64,000 nt of DNA from Geomonas sp. Red32. GTDB lineage: Bacteria > Desulfobacterota > Desulfuromonadia > Geobacterales > Geobacteraceae. The position numbers and the translations under genes are program-made. The notes below the pieces were generated by a model. The model searched no databases and was not told the DNA's origin. It saw only the letters and a program-made list of their open reading frames with translations. The DNA is taken from positions 930,001-994,000 of the forward strand of contig NZ_JAKLOY010000001.1 of assembly GCF_023652955.1 (NCBI RefSeq), in the 5' to 3' direction. Positions within the stretch are counted from its first letter, which is position 1. The number at the start of each line of letters is the position of its first letter. Positions 27,046-36,614 of this stretch are shown piece by piece.

Positions 27046-29148
27046 TTACTTAAGCTGCCATACGGTTAGTTCAGCAACGGTGTGCTGGAACTTCCTTCGC
27101 GTTTCCCGGATGACAAACTCGAGATTCCTCGGCTCGCCCAGCATGGTGAAGTATGGCGAGAGCGCGGCCTTCAGCCCGTCGATGGTGTACACCGGTTCCC
27201 CCGCCTCACGGTAACCTCCCAGCCATTCCTCTTTCTTGGCGAACTCCTCCGCCCACGAGTACGGCGAAACAATCACCAGCAGCCCCCCCGGATTCATCCG
27301 CCCGCGGATCTCGTTCAAAAACCTCCGCGGACAGTAGAGCCGGTCGAGAAGATTGGCCGCCAGCACCAGGTCGTACCCGGTGAACTTGTCGGGGAGGTTG
27401 CAGGCGTCGGCCTGGTAGAACTGGACCTTGTCCCGTACCTCGTCCAGCCCGATCTCCGCCAGCGAAAGCTCGTGGTAGGTCAGGATCTCCCCCTCCTCTT
27501 CCAGGGCGTACCGCAGGTACCCTTCCTGCTGCATCCCGGCCGCGAGCCTGAAAAAGCGGCTCGAGAAATCGAGGCCGGTCACCTGGTCGAAGCCGCGGGC
27601 GAGTTCGAACGACCCTCGTCCCACCGCGCATCCGACATCCAGCGCCGTGCCGTGCGCCCTCCCCTTGACCAGCTCGAGGCAGATCTCCGCGCAGGCCTTC
27701 GGGAAGTTGGGGACACCGAAGTGTTCGGGGCCGTAATGCGCGTCGCAGTACTGGGCGGTCAGGGCGTCGGTCTCGTACTGGTTTTCGTGCTGCTCGACCG
27801 GGTTGTCGCTTTCCACGTAGCGAAAGCCGGCATGCTGGAAGAAGTGACGCCGGAAGGCATAGCGCGACTCCCGCGTGGCCTCGTTGCCGGTGGAGATCCA
27901 GGATCCCCCCTTGATGAGGTTGTGCCGGGTGTCGAAGGTCGGGGTGGAGAAATCGTCGTACCAGGGATGGATCTTGAACCCCTGGAAGGGGTAAATTGCC
28001 GTCTCCGTCCACTGCCAGACGTTCCCCATGACGTCGTAGAGCTCCCCGAACGGGAAGCGGTCCACCGGACAGGACGAGGCCCAGTACTCGAGGTTGATGT
28101 TACCGGGGGCCTGCTGCCACCCCTGCGGGTCGGGAAGTCCGGTCAGATCCCGCATCCGGTACCATTCGTCCTCGGTCGGGAGCCGTAACGCCTTGCCGCT
28201 CTTGGCTGCCAGCCAGTTGCAGAAAGCCTTCGCCTCCAGGTAGTTCACTTCGACCGGCCAGCTCCACGGGAGATCGATCACCTCCAGCATGGTCCTCAGC
28301 CCCCACCCCTCTTCCCTGCGCACCCAGAACAGCGGGAAGTTCGCCTGCTTGAAGTTCCTCCAGGCCCATCCCTCCTCCGTCCACCACTTCTGTTCCCGGT
28401 ACCCTCCCGCCTCCACGAAGGCGAGGAATTCCTTGTTGGAGACCAGGAACTTGGAGGCGGAAAAGGCGTTCAGGACGGTTTCGCGGTGGCCGTACTCGTT
28501 GTCCCAGCCGTAGAGAGGATGGTCGTCCCCCTTCCCGAGCTTCACTTTCCCACCCGGGACCGGCACCAGCGAGTTCTCGGGAGGCTGTCCATCGTCCCGG
28601 CAGATTTCCCAGAACGGGAGGGGCTTCACCTGGTCGATGGGGAGCTGGCGGATCAGCACCGAGGAGGTCTCCAGGTGGATCCTCTCATGCTCGATCCCCA
28701 TCATGATCGCCCAGAAGGGATCCTCCCAGGCGATAGGGAGGGTCAGCGGCATGGTCTTGATCAGCCCGTCCACCATCTGGCGCACCTTGTTCCTGAACTC
28801 CTTCACCTGCGACACGCTCGGCCAGTCGTAGTGGGTGGAGTCGAGATCGTCCCAGGACATCTCGTCCACCCCGACGGCGAAGAGGGACTCGAAGCGCGGG
28901 TTGAGGCGGCTTTCGATCTGGCGGGCGATGATGAGCTTGTTGACGAAGAAGGCGGCGGTATGGCCGAGATAGAAGATGAGCGGGTGGCGCAAACGGTCCG
29001 CCCGCAGGTAAAAGGCATCTTCCTTGAGAGGCTCGTAGAGCCGTTCGTGGAGGTCGTAGGTCGCGTGAAAATAGTCGAGTATCTCAGCACGCTTCGTTTC
29101 GGAGTCCCCTTCGTTGAGCACTACCGAATGAGTCTTTCGCAGATCCAT
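27046..29148 (-). CDS. ovoA: 5-histidylcysteine sulfoxide synthase / mercaptohistidine methyltransferase OvoA
   Basis: A 700-residue fusion enzyme of ovothiol biosynthesis. Residues 1-165 are a DinB-like domain with the iron ligands H154, H158 and E160 in HERIHLE (HX3HXE motif). Residues about 190-450 are a formylglycine-generating/EgtB-type sulfoxide synthase domain (VPVPGGKVKLGKG, LPTEDEWYRM, GGSWISTGNEA). Residues about 470-700 are a SAM methyltransferase with ALDVGCAVGRGS. OvoA joins cysteine and histidine oxidatively at the 5 position and N-methylates the product; the fused methyltransferase separates it from EgtB. The lyase OvoB is not evident nearby. ATG at 29148 follows TAGGAGGAAGTA. 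Single gene. Confidence 0.93.
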   Translation of the reverse strand: MDLRKTHSVVLNEGDSETKRAEILDYFHATYDLHERLYEPLKEDAFYLRADRLRHPLIFYLGHTAAFFVNKLIIARQIESRLNPRFESLFAVGVDEMSWDDLDSTHYDWPSVSQVKEFRNKVRQMVDGLIKTMPLTLPIAWEDPFWAIMMGIEHERIHLETSSVLIRQLPIDQVKPLPFWEICRDDGQPPENSLVPVPGGKVKLGKGDDHPLYGWDNEYGHRETVLNAFSASKFLVSNKEFLAFVEAGGYREQKWWTEEGWAWRNFKQANFPLFWVRREEGWGLRTMLEVIDLPWSWPVEVNYLEAKAFCNWLAAKSGKALRLPTEDEWYRMRDLTGLPDPQGWQQAPGNINLEYWASSCPVDRFPFGELYDVMGNVWQWTETAIYPFQGFKIHPWYDDFSTPTFDTRHNLIKGGSWISTGNEATRESRYAFRRHFFQHAGFRYVESDNPVEQHENQYETDALTAQYCDAHYGPEHFGVPNFPKACAEICLELVKGRAHGTALDVGCAVGRGSFELARGFDQVTGLDFSSRFFRLAAGMQQEGYLRYALEEEGEILTYHELSLAEIGLDEVRDKVQFYQADACNLPDKFTGYDLVLAANLLDRLYCPRRFLNEIRGRMNPGGLLVIVSPYSWAEEFAKKEEWLGGYREAGEPVYTIDGLKAALSPYFTMLGEPRNLEFVIRETRRKFQHTVAELTVWQLK

Positions 29149-29458
29149 TACTTCCTCCTACTGTCAAATCTGTGTTACTGGTACTCGGGGTGAAACAAAA
29201 TCGGTGATGACCATAGCTTAGCACATAAATCGGACTCTCTCAGGGAAGTCACGGCGTGGCCATCCCCGCTTCTCTCTGACTCTAAATATTCGTCCCTTAT
29301 TCTTTTGGCTTCTACATCCCTGTCCGCCCTTGCCAAAGCGGGGACAGTCAAACCCACGATACGCGCAACATATCTGTTGCTTCGCTACGGGTTCAGAAAC
29401 AGTGAAGGCGGCCTCTGGGCCGCCTCCGGTTTCAAAATGTTATTGGAACTTGTTCTGC
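29149..29458. other. Non-coding spacer between ovoA and a small Zn-ribbon gene
   Basis: No supported gene in this stretch of about 310 bases. It includes a CTGTCC/GGACAG inverted repeat near 29317-29345 and a GGCGGCC/GGCCGCC stem at 29407-29424, which could end the small minus-strand gene but lacks a T run on that strand. Confidence 0.6.
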
Positions 29459-29638
29459 TTACAGTTCACGCGGCTGGCAGAGGTAACCGGACTCGTCGGC
29501 CTCCGCACCGCAACGGTTACAGGCGAATTTAGGGTCTTCGGAGTGCCGGTCGATTTCCTCCAACTTACCCTCCGCCCTGAGCTGGCACATGTGAACCTTG
29601 TGCTCGCCCGGTTTCGCGCAGCTTTCGGTTTCGCTCAT
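29459..29638 (-). CDS. Small Cys-rich (zinc-ribbon-like) protein, 59 aa
   Basis: The start at 29638 (MSETESCAKPGEHKVHMCQL) has AAGGAGAACCGAT before it. Residues include CAKPGEHKVHMC in the first half and CNRCGAEADESGYLC in the second, a pattern fitting one or two small zinc sites. No named family. An upstream ATG at 29689 has no site. Confidence 0.7.
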   Translation of the reverse strand: MSETESCAKPGEHKVHMCQLRAEGKLEEIDRHSEDPKFACNRCGAEADESGYLCQPREL

Positions 29639-29869
29639 ATCGGTTCTCCTTACGTGGATTAACTCCCTCACCATGGTAGCACTAATCAAGTAAAGTAACA
29701 GGTTCTACGACTAACCAAGTTCTAGGTTCTACGTTCTATGTTCCAGGCGGCAGGCTGGCTCTGGGGTTCGATTTACTCTTCCGGGGGGGGCGGGTATTTA
29801 CAGGACGCAAGAAGCGGGTAACAATTTTCCCTGGGGCTCACCTAATGTGGGTGGGCAAAGGGGGGGCAG

Positions 29870-30913
29870 ATGCAGAAGACCATGAAAGCATTGGTGAAAA
29901 AATACGCCCGGCCCGGGCTCTGGCTCGACGAGGTACCCGTTCCCGAGGTCGGCATCAACGACGTCCTCATCAAGGTCCACAAGACCTCCATCTGCGGGAC
30001 CGACCTTCACATCTGGGACTGGAACAGCTGGGCGCAGAAGACCATCCCGGTCCCGATGGTGATCGGCCACGAATTCGTCGGCAGGGTGGCGGCCATGGGG
30101 AGCAACGTCGCGGACCTCAATTTGGGCGACGTAGTCTCCGGGGAAGGTCACATCGTCTGCGGCCGCTGCCGCAACTGCCTGGCCGGGCGGCGGCACCTCT
30201 GCAAAGATACCAACGCGGTCGGCGTCAACCGTCCCGGCGCCTTCGCCGAGTACATCTGCATCCCGGTCACCAACGTCTGGCACGCCGACCCCACCATCCC
30301 GATGGATACCCTCGCCATCTTCGATCCCTTCGGGAACGCTACCCACACCGCCCTCACCTTTCCGGTCCTCGGCGAGGACGTGCTCATCACCGGGGCGGGC
30401 CCCATCGGCATCATGGCCACCGCCATCGCCCGCCATGCCGGTGCCCGCTACGTGGTGACCACCGACACCAATCCCTACCGGCTATCGCTCGCCAAGCGGA
30501 TGGGTGCCACGTTGACGGTCAACGTGAAAGAGCGGACCTTGAGCGACGTGCGGCGCGAGCTCGGGATGAAGGAGGGTTTCGACGTCGGCATGGAGATGTC
30601 CGGGAGCCCGGAGGCCTTCAAGGACATGCTCCACAACATGTGCCACGGCGGAAAGATCGCCATGCTCGGGCTCCCCTCCGCCGAGCTCGCCATCGACTGG
30701 AACGAGGTCATCTTCAACATGCTGACCATCAAGGGGATCTACGGCCGTGAGATGTACGAGACTTGGTACCTGATGCAGTCGCTCATCAAGACCGGTCTGG
30801 ACCTGGCCCCCATCATCACTCACCGGATGCCGTATGCCGAGTTCGAAGAGGCCTTCCGGATCATGGGGACCGGCCAGGCAGGAAAAGTCCTGCTCGACTG
30901 GGTCGAAGAATAG
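29870..30913 (+). CDS. tdh: L-threonine 3-dehydrogenase
   Basis: A 347-residue zinc alcohol-dehydrogenase-type enzyme oxidising threonine to 2-amino-3-ketobutyrate with NAD. Catalytic zinc ligands C42 (SICGTD), H67 and E68 (GHEFVG) and structural zinc ligands C97, C100, C103 and C111 are all present; the nucleotide motif is GAGPIG. Start at 29870 follows a G-rich AAAGGGGGGCAG; ATG at 29882 is an alternative. It is followed by a 13-codon ORF and kbl, which cleaves the product to glycine and acetyl-CoA, so the two make the threonine-to-glycine pathway. Confidence 0.96.
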   Translation: MQKTMKALVKKYARPGLWLDEVPVPEVGINDVLIKVHKTSICGTDLHIWDWNSWAQKTIPVPMVIGHEFVGRVAAMGSNVADLNLGDVVSGEGHIVCGRCRNCLAGRRHLCKDTNAVGVNRPGAFAEYICIPVTNVWHADPTIPMDTLAIFDPFGNATHTALTFPVLGEDVLITGAGPIGIMATAIARHAGARYVVTTDTNPYRLSLAKRMGATLTVNVKERTLSDVRRELGMKEGFDVGMEMSGSPEAFKDMLHNMCHGGKIAMLGLPSAELAIDWNEVIFNMLTIKGIYGREMYETWYLMQSLIKTGLDLAPIITHRMPYAEFEEAFRIMGTGQAGKVLLDWVEE

Positions 30914-30924
30914 AGGGGAGAGGG

Positions 30925-30966
30925 ATGACAGCCGCAACCAAGGTAGAGCCGGAAAGGAGCAGGTAA
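30925..30966 (+). CDS. 13-codon ORF coupled to kbl
   Basis: ATG at 30925 has AGGGGAGAGGG before it, then encodes MTAATKVEPERSR and stops with TAA whose last A is the first base of the kbl ATG (TAATG). Such an overlap commonly couples translation, so the ORF may act as a loader for kbl rather than as a functional peptide. It could also be chance. Confidence 0.4.
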   Translation: MTAATKVEPERSR

Positions 30967-32156
30967 TGGACGAAAAATTCGCCTGGATCGAGGAAGAGCT
31001 GGCTCTGCTGGAGAAGCAGGGGCTGAGGATCGACATCCGCACCATCGGCTCGGCCTGCGGCGCCTGGATGATCGTGGACGGCAAGCGGGTGCTCAATTTC
31101 TGCACCAACAACTACCTCGGCCTCGCCAACGATCCCCGCTTAAAGAGTGCCGCCCAGGCCGCTGTCGACCAGTGGGGGGCGGGGCCGGCCGCGGTCAGGA
31201 GCATCGCGGGGACCCTCGAATTGCACCGCACCCTCGAGCAGCGGCTGGCCGCCTTTAAGGGGGTCGAAGATGCCCTCTACGTCCAGTCCGGCTTCTGCGC
31301 CAACCAGGCTGCCATACCCGCACTGGCCGGGAAGGAGGACGTCATCTTCACCGACCGGCTCAACCACGCGAGCATCATCGACGGCTGCCGTCTCTCCTCC
31401 GCCAAAGTGGTGGTCTACGAGCACTGCGACGTCTCCGACTTCGCCCGCAAGATCCACGAAAACCTCGGCCACTACCGCCGCGCCATGCTGGTGACCGACG
31501 GCGTCTTCTCCATGGACGGCGACATGGCGCCCCTGGACCGGCTCTTCGAACTTTGCGAACAGCACGGCATCATGACCATGGTGGACGACGCCCACGGCGA
31601 GGGGGTGGTCGGCCGCGGCGGGCGCGGCATCGTCGACCACTTCGGCCTTAACGGCAAGTTCGACCTCGAGATCGGCACCCTTTCCAAGGCATTCGGCGTG
31701 GTCGGAGGCGTCATCGCCGGGAAGAAGATCCTGATCGACTGGATCCGCCAGAAGGCCCGCCCGTTCCTCTTCTCAAGCGCCGTCACCGCCGCCGATACCG
31801 CCGCCTGCCTAACCGCCGTCGACATCCTGGAGGAGGGAACCTCCCTCGTCGACTCGCTGTGGGAAAACACCCGCTACTTCAAGGAGGCGATCAAGGCCGC
31901 CGGCTTCGACACCGGTGCCAGCGTTACCCCCATCACCCCGATCATGGTCGGCGACGCCACCCTCTGCCGCACCTTCTCCCGTGCTCTCTTCGAAAGCGCC
32001 CCCGGTATCTTCGCCATGCCGATCGGCTTTCCCACCGTTCCCCAGGGGAAAGCCCGCATCCGCGTCATGCTGAGCGCCGCGCACTCCCGCCAAGACCTCG
32101 ATTACGGGCTGGAAACCTTCGCCCGGCTCGGCAAAAAGCTCGGCATACTCCAGTAA
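30966..32156 (+). CDS. kbl: Glycine C-acetyltransferase (2-amino-3-ketobutyrate CoA ligase)
   Basis: A 396-residue PLP enzyme of the alpha-oxoamine synthase family. It converts 2-amino-3-ketobutyrate and CoA to glycine and acetyl-CoA. The PLP lysine is K241 in GTLSKAFG; NFCTNNYLGL, DRLNHASIIDG and MVDDAHGEG are family motifs. The start at 30966 has AAAGGAGCAGGTA before it. It follows tdh, giving the usual tdh-kbl pair. A CTCCAG/CTGGAG stem (32148-32167) overlaps its stop without a T run. Confidence 0.96.
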   Translation: MDEKFAWIEEELALLEKQGLRIDIRTIGSACGAWMIVDGKRVLNFCTNNYLGLANDPRLKSAAQAAVDQWGAGPAAVRSIAGTLELHRTLEQRLAAFKGVEDALYVQSGFCANQAAIPALAGKEDVIFTDRLNHASIIDGCRLSSAKVVVYEHCDVSDFARKIHENLGHYRRAMLVTDGVFSMDGDMAPLDRLFELCEQHGIMTMVDDAHGEGVVGRGGRGIVDHFGLNGKFDLEIGTLSKAFGVVGGVIAGKKILIDWIRQKARPFLFSSAVTAADTAACLTAVDILEEGTSLVDSLWENTRYFKEAIKAAGFDTGASVTPITPIMVGDATLCRTFSRALFESAPGIFAMPIGFPTVPQGKARIRVMLSAAHSRQDLDYGLETFARLGKKLGILQ

Positions 32157-32211
32157 ATCCACTGGAGACAAGGGTTCATAAAAATTCCTGCCGCTCTTTC
32201 CACCAAAGTGC

Positions 32212-32239
32212 TTGACTTCGCCTTTTTTAAGATTAAAAT
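32212..32239 (+). promoter_or_regulatory. Sigma-70-type promoter of the 74-aa exported protein
   Basis: TTGACT (32212-32217) and TAAAAT (32234-32239) with a 16-base spacer, each five of six to consensus, 65 bases before the ATG at 32304 in an AT-rich spacer. Confidence 0.55.
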
Positions 32240-32303
32240 GTATCAATGTGCTTTCTCATACTATACCCACCGACAGGCCCTGATCCTCATACGGAGGTTT
32301 GCT

Positions 32304-32528
32304 ATGAAACGGTTGGCGGTGAGGAGATTCCCCGAAAAACTCATAATGGCGGCCATCATCCTTTCCTGCGGTCTCGCCATGTCCAATGAACCGAACGTCC
32401 GGGCCAAGGGAAAAGGCCAGGAAGCCAAGCCCGCCCGTTCCGATGAGGTTCGTCCCCGGCAACTCCCCCCCCATCCTGCCCGAGTCAAACAGACCGCTTC
32501 CGCCCGGATCTACCCGTCCTCCCGGTAA
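32304..32528 (+). CDS. Small probably exported basic protein (74 aa)
   Basis: The protein starts MKRLAVRRFPEKLIMAAIIL at 32304 behind GGAGGTTTGCT. A long basic n-region precedes a hydrophobic stretch (LIMAAIILSCGLAMS), suggesting a signal peptide or anchor. The rest is a low-complexity Lys/Arg/Pro tail with no Cys beyond the signal. No family recognised. Promoter and ribosome site are both good. Confidence 0.6.
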   Translation: MKRLAVRRFPEKLIMAAIILSCGLAMSNEPNVRAKGKGQEAKPARSDEVRPRQLPPHPARVKQTASARIYPSSR

Positions 32529-32776
32529 TCCACCGGGACTTCCACCTATCCTTCACGAGGCCGGCCCCACCGTCTAACCGTCCAGGGGCCTGGCCTGCCG
32601 GCTCGCGCGCGGCTCTCATCGATTGCCACCAGCTTTGTCAGGGAATCGTTACCGTAATGTAACTTATTGTCATTACGGAAATATTCGCTCAAGTTGGCAA
32701 GCCCGATGTCGATTTTATTAGACATGCCTCTCCATCGACAGATTACTGCCAATGCTATTATCCAGGAGAATGTGTC

Positions 32777-34333
32777 ATGTCCTTCGCCTCCCGCATCTAC
32801 GTTGTCAACACCGTCGTCGTAATCGTTACCCTTGCCGCTGCCGCGCTCACCGGCAAAGGGACCAACCTTCCCGCCCTTTTGCTGGCTACGGCCGCGATAC
32901 TGGCCGTATCATCCCTGGTCTGGCGTGCCCTGCTCCGTCCCACCGTGGAGGTACTGGGAGAGATGGCCGTCGCACTGGATAGGGCATCGCAAGGGGATCT
33001 GTCCTACCGGGTGAAGGAAGGGGGGAACGGCGAGGTGGCCAGGCTCGGACGGGCCTACAACCTGATGATGAAGGACTGGAACCAGACCATGCACAAGTTC
33101 TTCGCGGTGACCGACCTCGTGCGGGACTCAGTGGCCATGGTGAGCTCCACCAACGACGCGATGGCGGCCGCCGCCGAGGACGTTGCCATGCAGGCGAGCA
33201 CCATCGCCACCGCCAGCGAAGAGATGTCGGCTACCTCCAGCGACATCGCCCGCAACTGCCTCTACGCCGCTGAAAACGCCACCAAGGTCACCGGCCGCAC
33301 CACCTCCGGGGTAGAAATCGTCGGCAGCAGTGCCCGTCTCATGCAGGCCATCTCCCAGCGAGTGATGGCCGCCTCGGTCACCGTCGAAGGGTTGGGAGAA
33401 CGCTCCGACCAGATCGGGGAGATTGCCGGTACCATCGAGGACATCGCCGACCAGACCAACCTTCTCGCCTTGAACGCCGCCATCGAAGCCGCCCGCGCCG
33501 GGGAAAGCGGACGCGGATTCGCGGTGGTGGCCGACGAGGTGCGCGCCCTGGCCGAGCGGACCACCCGCGCCACCAGGGAGATCGATGCCATGATCAAGTC
33601 GATCCAGACCGAAACCAGGAATGCGGTGGGGTCGATGGGCGAGGGGGTCGACCAGGTCAACCGGGGGACCGCCGAGACCGGCCGCTCCGGGGAGGCCCTG
33701 GCCGAGATCCTTTCCATGATCAACGACCTGACCATGCAGATCAGCCAGATTGCCACCGCCGCCGAGGAGCAGACCGCAACCACCCACGAGATAACGAGCA
33801 ACATCCAGATGATCACCAGCGTGGTACACACCAACGTGGAAAACGCACGCGGTACCAAGGTGGCCACCGCCAGGCTGGCCGAACAGGTGGACGATCTGCA
33901 CGTGATGGTTTCCCACTTCATGCTTTCCGACGCCCTCGTCTGGGACCAAAGCTTCAGCACCACCATCCACAGCATGGACGAACAGCACAAGGTCCTCTTC
34001 GGCATGGTCAACGAGCTCAGCCGCGCCATGCAGGAGAAGCGGAGCAAGGATACCATCGCCTCGGTGCTCAACAGGCTGATCTCCTATACCGGCACCCACT
34101 TCGCTGCCGAGGAGGAGGCCTTCCGCAGGACCGGCTATCCCGAGCAGGAGGTGCATGTCAGGCAGCACCAGGAGCTGGTGAAGACGGCGGTGGCGCTCCA
34201 GGAGAAATTCAACTCCGGAGAGACGGTCCTCACCCATGAGGTCATCGACTTCCTCCACGACTGGCTGATCACCCACATCAAGGGGTCGGATCTTCGCTAC
34301 GGAGCCCATCTCAAAAAACACGGGGTGGCCTAA
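32777..34333 (+). CDS. Methyl-accepting chemotaxis protein with C-terminal hemerythrin domain
   Basis: A 518-residue chemoreceptor-type protein. Two hydrophobic segments at 9-23 and 32-50 anchor it with almost no periplasmic part, so it has no extracellular sensor. A HAMP-like stretch (about 50-105) and a signalling domain with the hairpin tip [21 protein letters not shown] follow. Residues about 385-515 form a hemerythrin domain: [30 protein letters not shown] and [12 protein letters not shown] supply the diiron ligands. It should sense oxygen or NO in the cytoplasm. ATG at 32777 follows CCAGGAGAATGTGTC. A stem overlaps its stop codon. Confidence 0.93.
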   Translation: MSFASRIYVVNTVVVIVTLAAAALTGKGTNLPALLLATAAILAVSSLVWRALLRPTVEVLGEMAVALDRASQGDLSYRVKEGGNGEVARLGRAYNLMMKDWNQTMHKFFAVTDLVRDSVAMVSSTNDAMAAAAEDVAMQASTIATASEEMSATSSDIARNCLYAAENATKVTGRTTSGVEIVGSSARLMQAISQRVMAASVTVEGLGERSDQIGEIAGTIEDIADQTNLLALNAAIEAARAGESGRGFAVVADEVRALAERTTRATREIDAMIKSIQTETRNAVGSMGEGVDQVNRGTAETGRSGEALAEILSMINDLTMQISQIATAAEEQTATTHEITSNIQMITSVVHTNVENARGTKVATARLAEQVDDLHVMVSHFMLSDALVWDQSFSTTIHSMDEQHKVLFGMVNELSRAMQEKRSKDTIASVLNRLISYTGTHFAAEEEAFRRTGYPEQEVHVRQHQELVKTAVALQEKFNSGETVLTHEVIDFLHDWLITHIKGSDLRYGAHLKKHGVA

Positions 34334-34343
34334 GGCCACCCCG
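34321..34343 (+). terminator. Perfect 10-bp stem over the MCP stop codon
   Basis: CGGGGTGGCC and GGCCACCCCG pair perfectly around TAA, which is the MCP stop codon. Only a weak T stretch (CATTTCGATT) follows. Confidence 0.5.
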
Positions 34344-34385
34344 CATTTCGATTCGCAATAATCCCTTCAACGATCTCCGCCCCGT

Positions 34386-34484
34386 GTCCCCCCTTTGCGA
34401 AGGGGGGACACGGGGGATTTTTCAGTCCAGGCCGGGTTCCCCCACCCCCTGGCCCCCTCCCTCCGGGGGAGGGGGAAGGACCTT
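34386..34484. repeat. Composite palindromic repeat (family A half plus family B half)
   Basis: CCCCCCTTT-GCG-AAGGGGGG with a following GGGGGATTTT is a family A left half. It is joined to a family B half of the form CCCCCACCCCCTGGCCCCC ending in GGGGGAGGGGG. It lies between the converging MCP and protease genes. Confidence 0.8.
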
Positions 34485-34499
34485 CGCTTCTCCGGCGAC

Positions 34500-35303
34500 C
34501 TAGAGCTGTTCGCAGCGGCGGATGGTCCAGAAGTCGTCGGAGAGGTTGCGGTCCTGCAGGTAGGCGTATGGCATGGTGAAGTATCCCTTCTGCCCCCAGC
34601 CGGTCCCCCACGAGTTCCGCACGATGACCCGCTTGCTTGCGTCGTCGTACCCCACCGCCAGCACCGCGTGCCCGCCCAACTGCTTCTCTCCCGCCTCCGG
34701 CATATTCGTCACGCCGTTTTTTGCCACCGCTTGCGACTCGAAGCTCTCGTAAACCGAAAAACCGAAGACGAAGGGGAATCCCTCCGCCAGGGTGGCCCGC
34801 ATCTCGTCCAGGGTGTTTAGACGGGCGTAGCTCAGGATCTGGTGCTTCTCCCCCTCCTGGTAACACCCCTTGGGGGGCCTCTTGGTGAAGTTGGCCACGC
34901 TGTAGGGCCAGTTGGTCTCGGTGCAGACCCCCTGCTTGGCCAGCGTCTTGATCCCGTCGCGCAGCATGGCCCCCGAATCGGTGGCGATGGTCCCCTCGAT
35001 GACTCGCTCGTTGTAGTAGAGGAAGAGACGGCTCAGGTTGGAGTACTTGTGCTTTTCGTGGGGCTTGCACTCCTTGAGCTCCAGGTATTCGAGGGCGCCG
35101 ACCAGCGCGTTGGCGGTGCAGCTTCCGAGCTGCCCCTGGTCCTCGATCGGGGAGCAGTGGGAGCGGAGGTCCACCTTGCTGGGAAGGGTGGCCGGAATGG
35201 GACGCACAGCGCCGTACATCTTGTCTCGAAAGTCCGGAATGTCGGGGACCCAGCCATACCGAGCCAGGTTTCGTGCTTGGGGGCCCTGATTCTGAGTGAT
35301 CAT
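34500..35303 (-). CDS. Papain-like C1-family cysteine peptidase
   Basis: A 267-residue C1A peptidase without signal peptide. Oxyanion Q56 and catalytic C62 are in EDQGQLGSCTANAL, catalytic His in GGHAVLAVGYDD, and Asn in RNSWGTGWG. The leading 40 residues (YGWVPDIPDFRD) are a short segment often seen in bacterial C1 enzymes and may act as a remnant prodomain. The start at 35303 follows AAGGAGATTGCC. Papain-type enzymes are not common in this kind of bacterium. No partner or inhibitor gene adjoins it. Cytoplasmic location is inferred from lack of a signal. Confidence 0.92.
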   Translation of the reverse strand: MITQNQGPQARNLARYGWVPDIPDFRDKMYGAVRPIPATLPSKVDLRSHCSPIEDQGQLGSCTANALVGALEYLELKECKPHEKHKYSNLSRLFLYYNERVIEGTIATDSGAMLRDGIKTLAKQGVCTETNWPYSVANFTKRPPKGCYQEGEKHQILSYARLNTLDEMRATLAEGFPFVFGFSVYESFESQAVAKNGVTNMPEAGEKQLGGHAVLAVGYDDASKRVIVRNSWGTGWGQKGYFTMPYAYLQDRNLSDDFWTIRRCEQL

Positions 35304-35465
35304 GGCAATCTCCTTTCCTTGTTTGAGACGCCTGCAGCGTGCTCATAATTTTTTAGCATCGCCTAATAATATCCACTCCCCGCCCCTTTGCAACAGGCAT
35401 AAACCAGTTCTTTTCTCAGGCATTTTCTGCTACATTCGGGACCACAATGACACATCGGAGGTCTC

Positions 35466-36422
35466 ATGTCGGACACGACTGCTCTGCTCCTGCTCCAGAT
35501 GGGTGGCCCTGACTCCATCCCCGCGGTGGAACCTTTCCTGATGAATCTCTTTACCGACCGCGACATCATCAAGATAGGTCCTTCCTTTCTTCAGCCCTTC
35601 ATCGCCCGGCGGATCGTCAAGAAACGCGCCCCCAAGGTAGCTGAGTACTACCGGCAGATCGGCGGCAAGTCCCCCATCAGGGAGCTCACCAACGCCCAGG
35701 GGGAGGGGCTTCAGAAGCTCATGGGAGACGGCTACCGCTCTTTCGTCGCCATGCGTTACTCCCGCCCCTCCACGCTGGAGGCCCTGGCCGCCATCAAGAA
35801 GGAAGGGATCAGCCGGATCGTGGCGGTGTCGCTCTACCCGCACTACTCCAAGGCCACCACCGGATCGAGCATGAACGAACTGCAGCGGGTCCTGAGTGCC
35901 TCCGGCCACAAGTTCGAGATCCTCACCGTCGACCGTTTCTACGACCATCCGCTCTACATCGAGGCGCTGGCCGAAAAGATCACCCAGGCGCTCACCCGTT
36001 TCCCCGATCCGGCCAAGGCCGAGATCGTCTTCTCCGCCCACTCGCTCCCCCAGTCCTTCATCGACGAGGGGGACCCCTACCTGGATCACATCCAGACCAC
36101 CATCCGCCTGGTGATGGAGCGGATCGGCATGCGCAGCCACCACCTCTGCTTCCAATCCAAGGCGAGCAAGGTCAAGTGGCTGGAGCCCTCGACGGAAGAG
36201 ACCATTAAACGGCTGGCCATCTCCAACCGGAAGGAGCTCCTGATGGTACCGCTCTCCTTCGTTTCCGACCACATCGAGACCCTCTACGAGATCGACATCC
36301 AGTACGCGGACGAGGCAAAGGAGCTCGGCATCGAGCGCTTCATCCGTTCGGAATCGCTCAACGATTCGCCGCTGTTCCTGGAATGCCTGGCCGACCTTGT
36401 CAGAAAAGCGGTCGCCCGATGA
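35466..36422 (+). CDS. hemH: Ferrochelatase
   Basis: A 318-residue enzyme that inserts Fe(II) into protoporphyrin IX, last step of haem synthesis. N-terminal [11 protein letters not shown], iron-site His in [14 protein letters not shown] and [12 protein letters not shown] are typical. ATG at 35466 follows GGAGGTCTC. Its TGA overlaps the ATG of the next small gene (ATGA), so it heads a four-gene run with a Cys-rich protein, an AAA ATPase and a TraB-like protein. High haem demand fits a cytochrome-rich organism. Confidence 0.95.
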   Translation: MSDTTALLLLQMGGPDSIPAVEPFLMNLFTDRDIIKIGPSFLQPFIARRIVKKRAPKVAEYYRQIGGKSPIRELTNAQGEGLQKLMGDGYRSFVAMRYSRPSTLEALAAIKKEGISRIVAVSLYPHYSKATTGSSMNELQRVLSASGHKFEILTVDRFYDHPLYIEALAEKITQALTRFPDPAKAEIVFSAHSLPQSFIDEGDPYLDHIQTTIRLVMERIGMRSHHLCFQSKASKVKWLEPSTEETIKRLAISNRKELLMVPLSFVSDHIETLYEIDIQYADEAKELGIERFIRSESLNDSPLFLECLADLVRKAVAR

Positions 36423-36598
36423 AAACCTGCAGCATCTGCAAGAACGAATTCGACGAGAACGAGCCGCGGTCGCTCTACGGCGAGGCGGGAGAATGGCTGG
36501 CCGGGGAGCTTTTCAAGGACGCCGGCGAACTCTGCCTTAGTTGCCTGGAAAACCGGGCGCGGCTTTCCATGATGTATTGCCACGAGATGAACACCTGA
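36419..36598 (+). CDS. Small four-Cys zinc-finger-like protein (59 aa)
   Basis: [20 protein letters not shown] begins at 36419, overlapping the hemH stop. CSIC and CLSC, 40 residues apart, form a likely zinc knuckle pair; a fifth Cys lies near the end (MMYCHEM). No ribosome site of its own is obvious, so translation probably depends on hemH. Function unknown; the overlap suggests co-expression with hemH. Confidence 0.7.
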   Translation: MKTCSICKNEFDENEPRSLYGEAGEWLAGELFKDAGELCLSCLENRARLSMMYCHEMNT

Positions 36599-36614
36599 CA
36601 CCGGAGCCTCACCC

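Noticed and set aside
29404..29435. Intrinsic terminator for the small Zn-ribbon gene
   Set aside because: The stem is good, but on the minus strand no T run follows; kept only as a note in the spacer entry.
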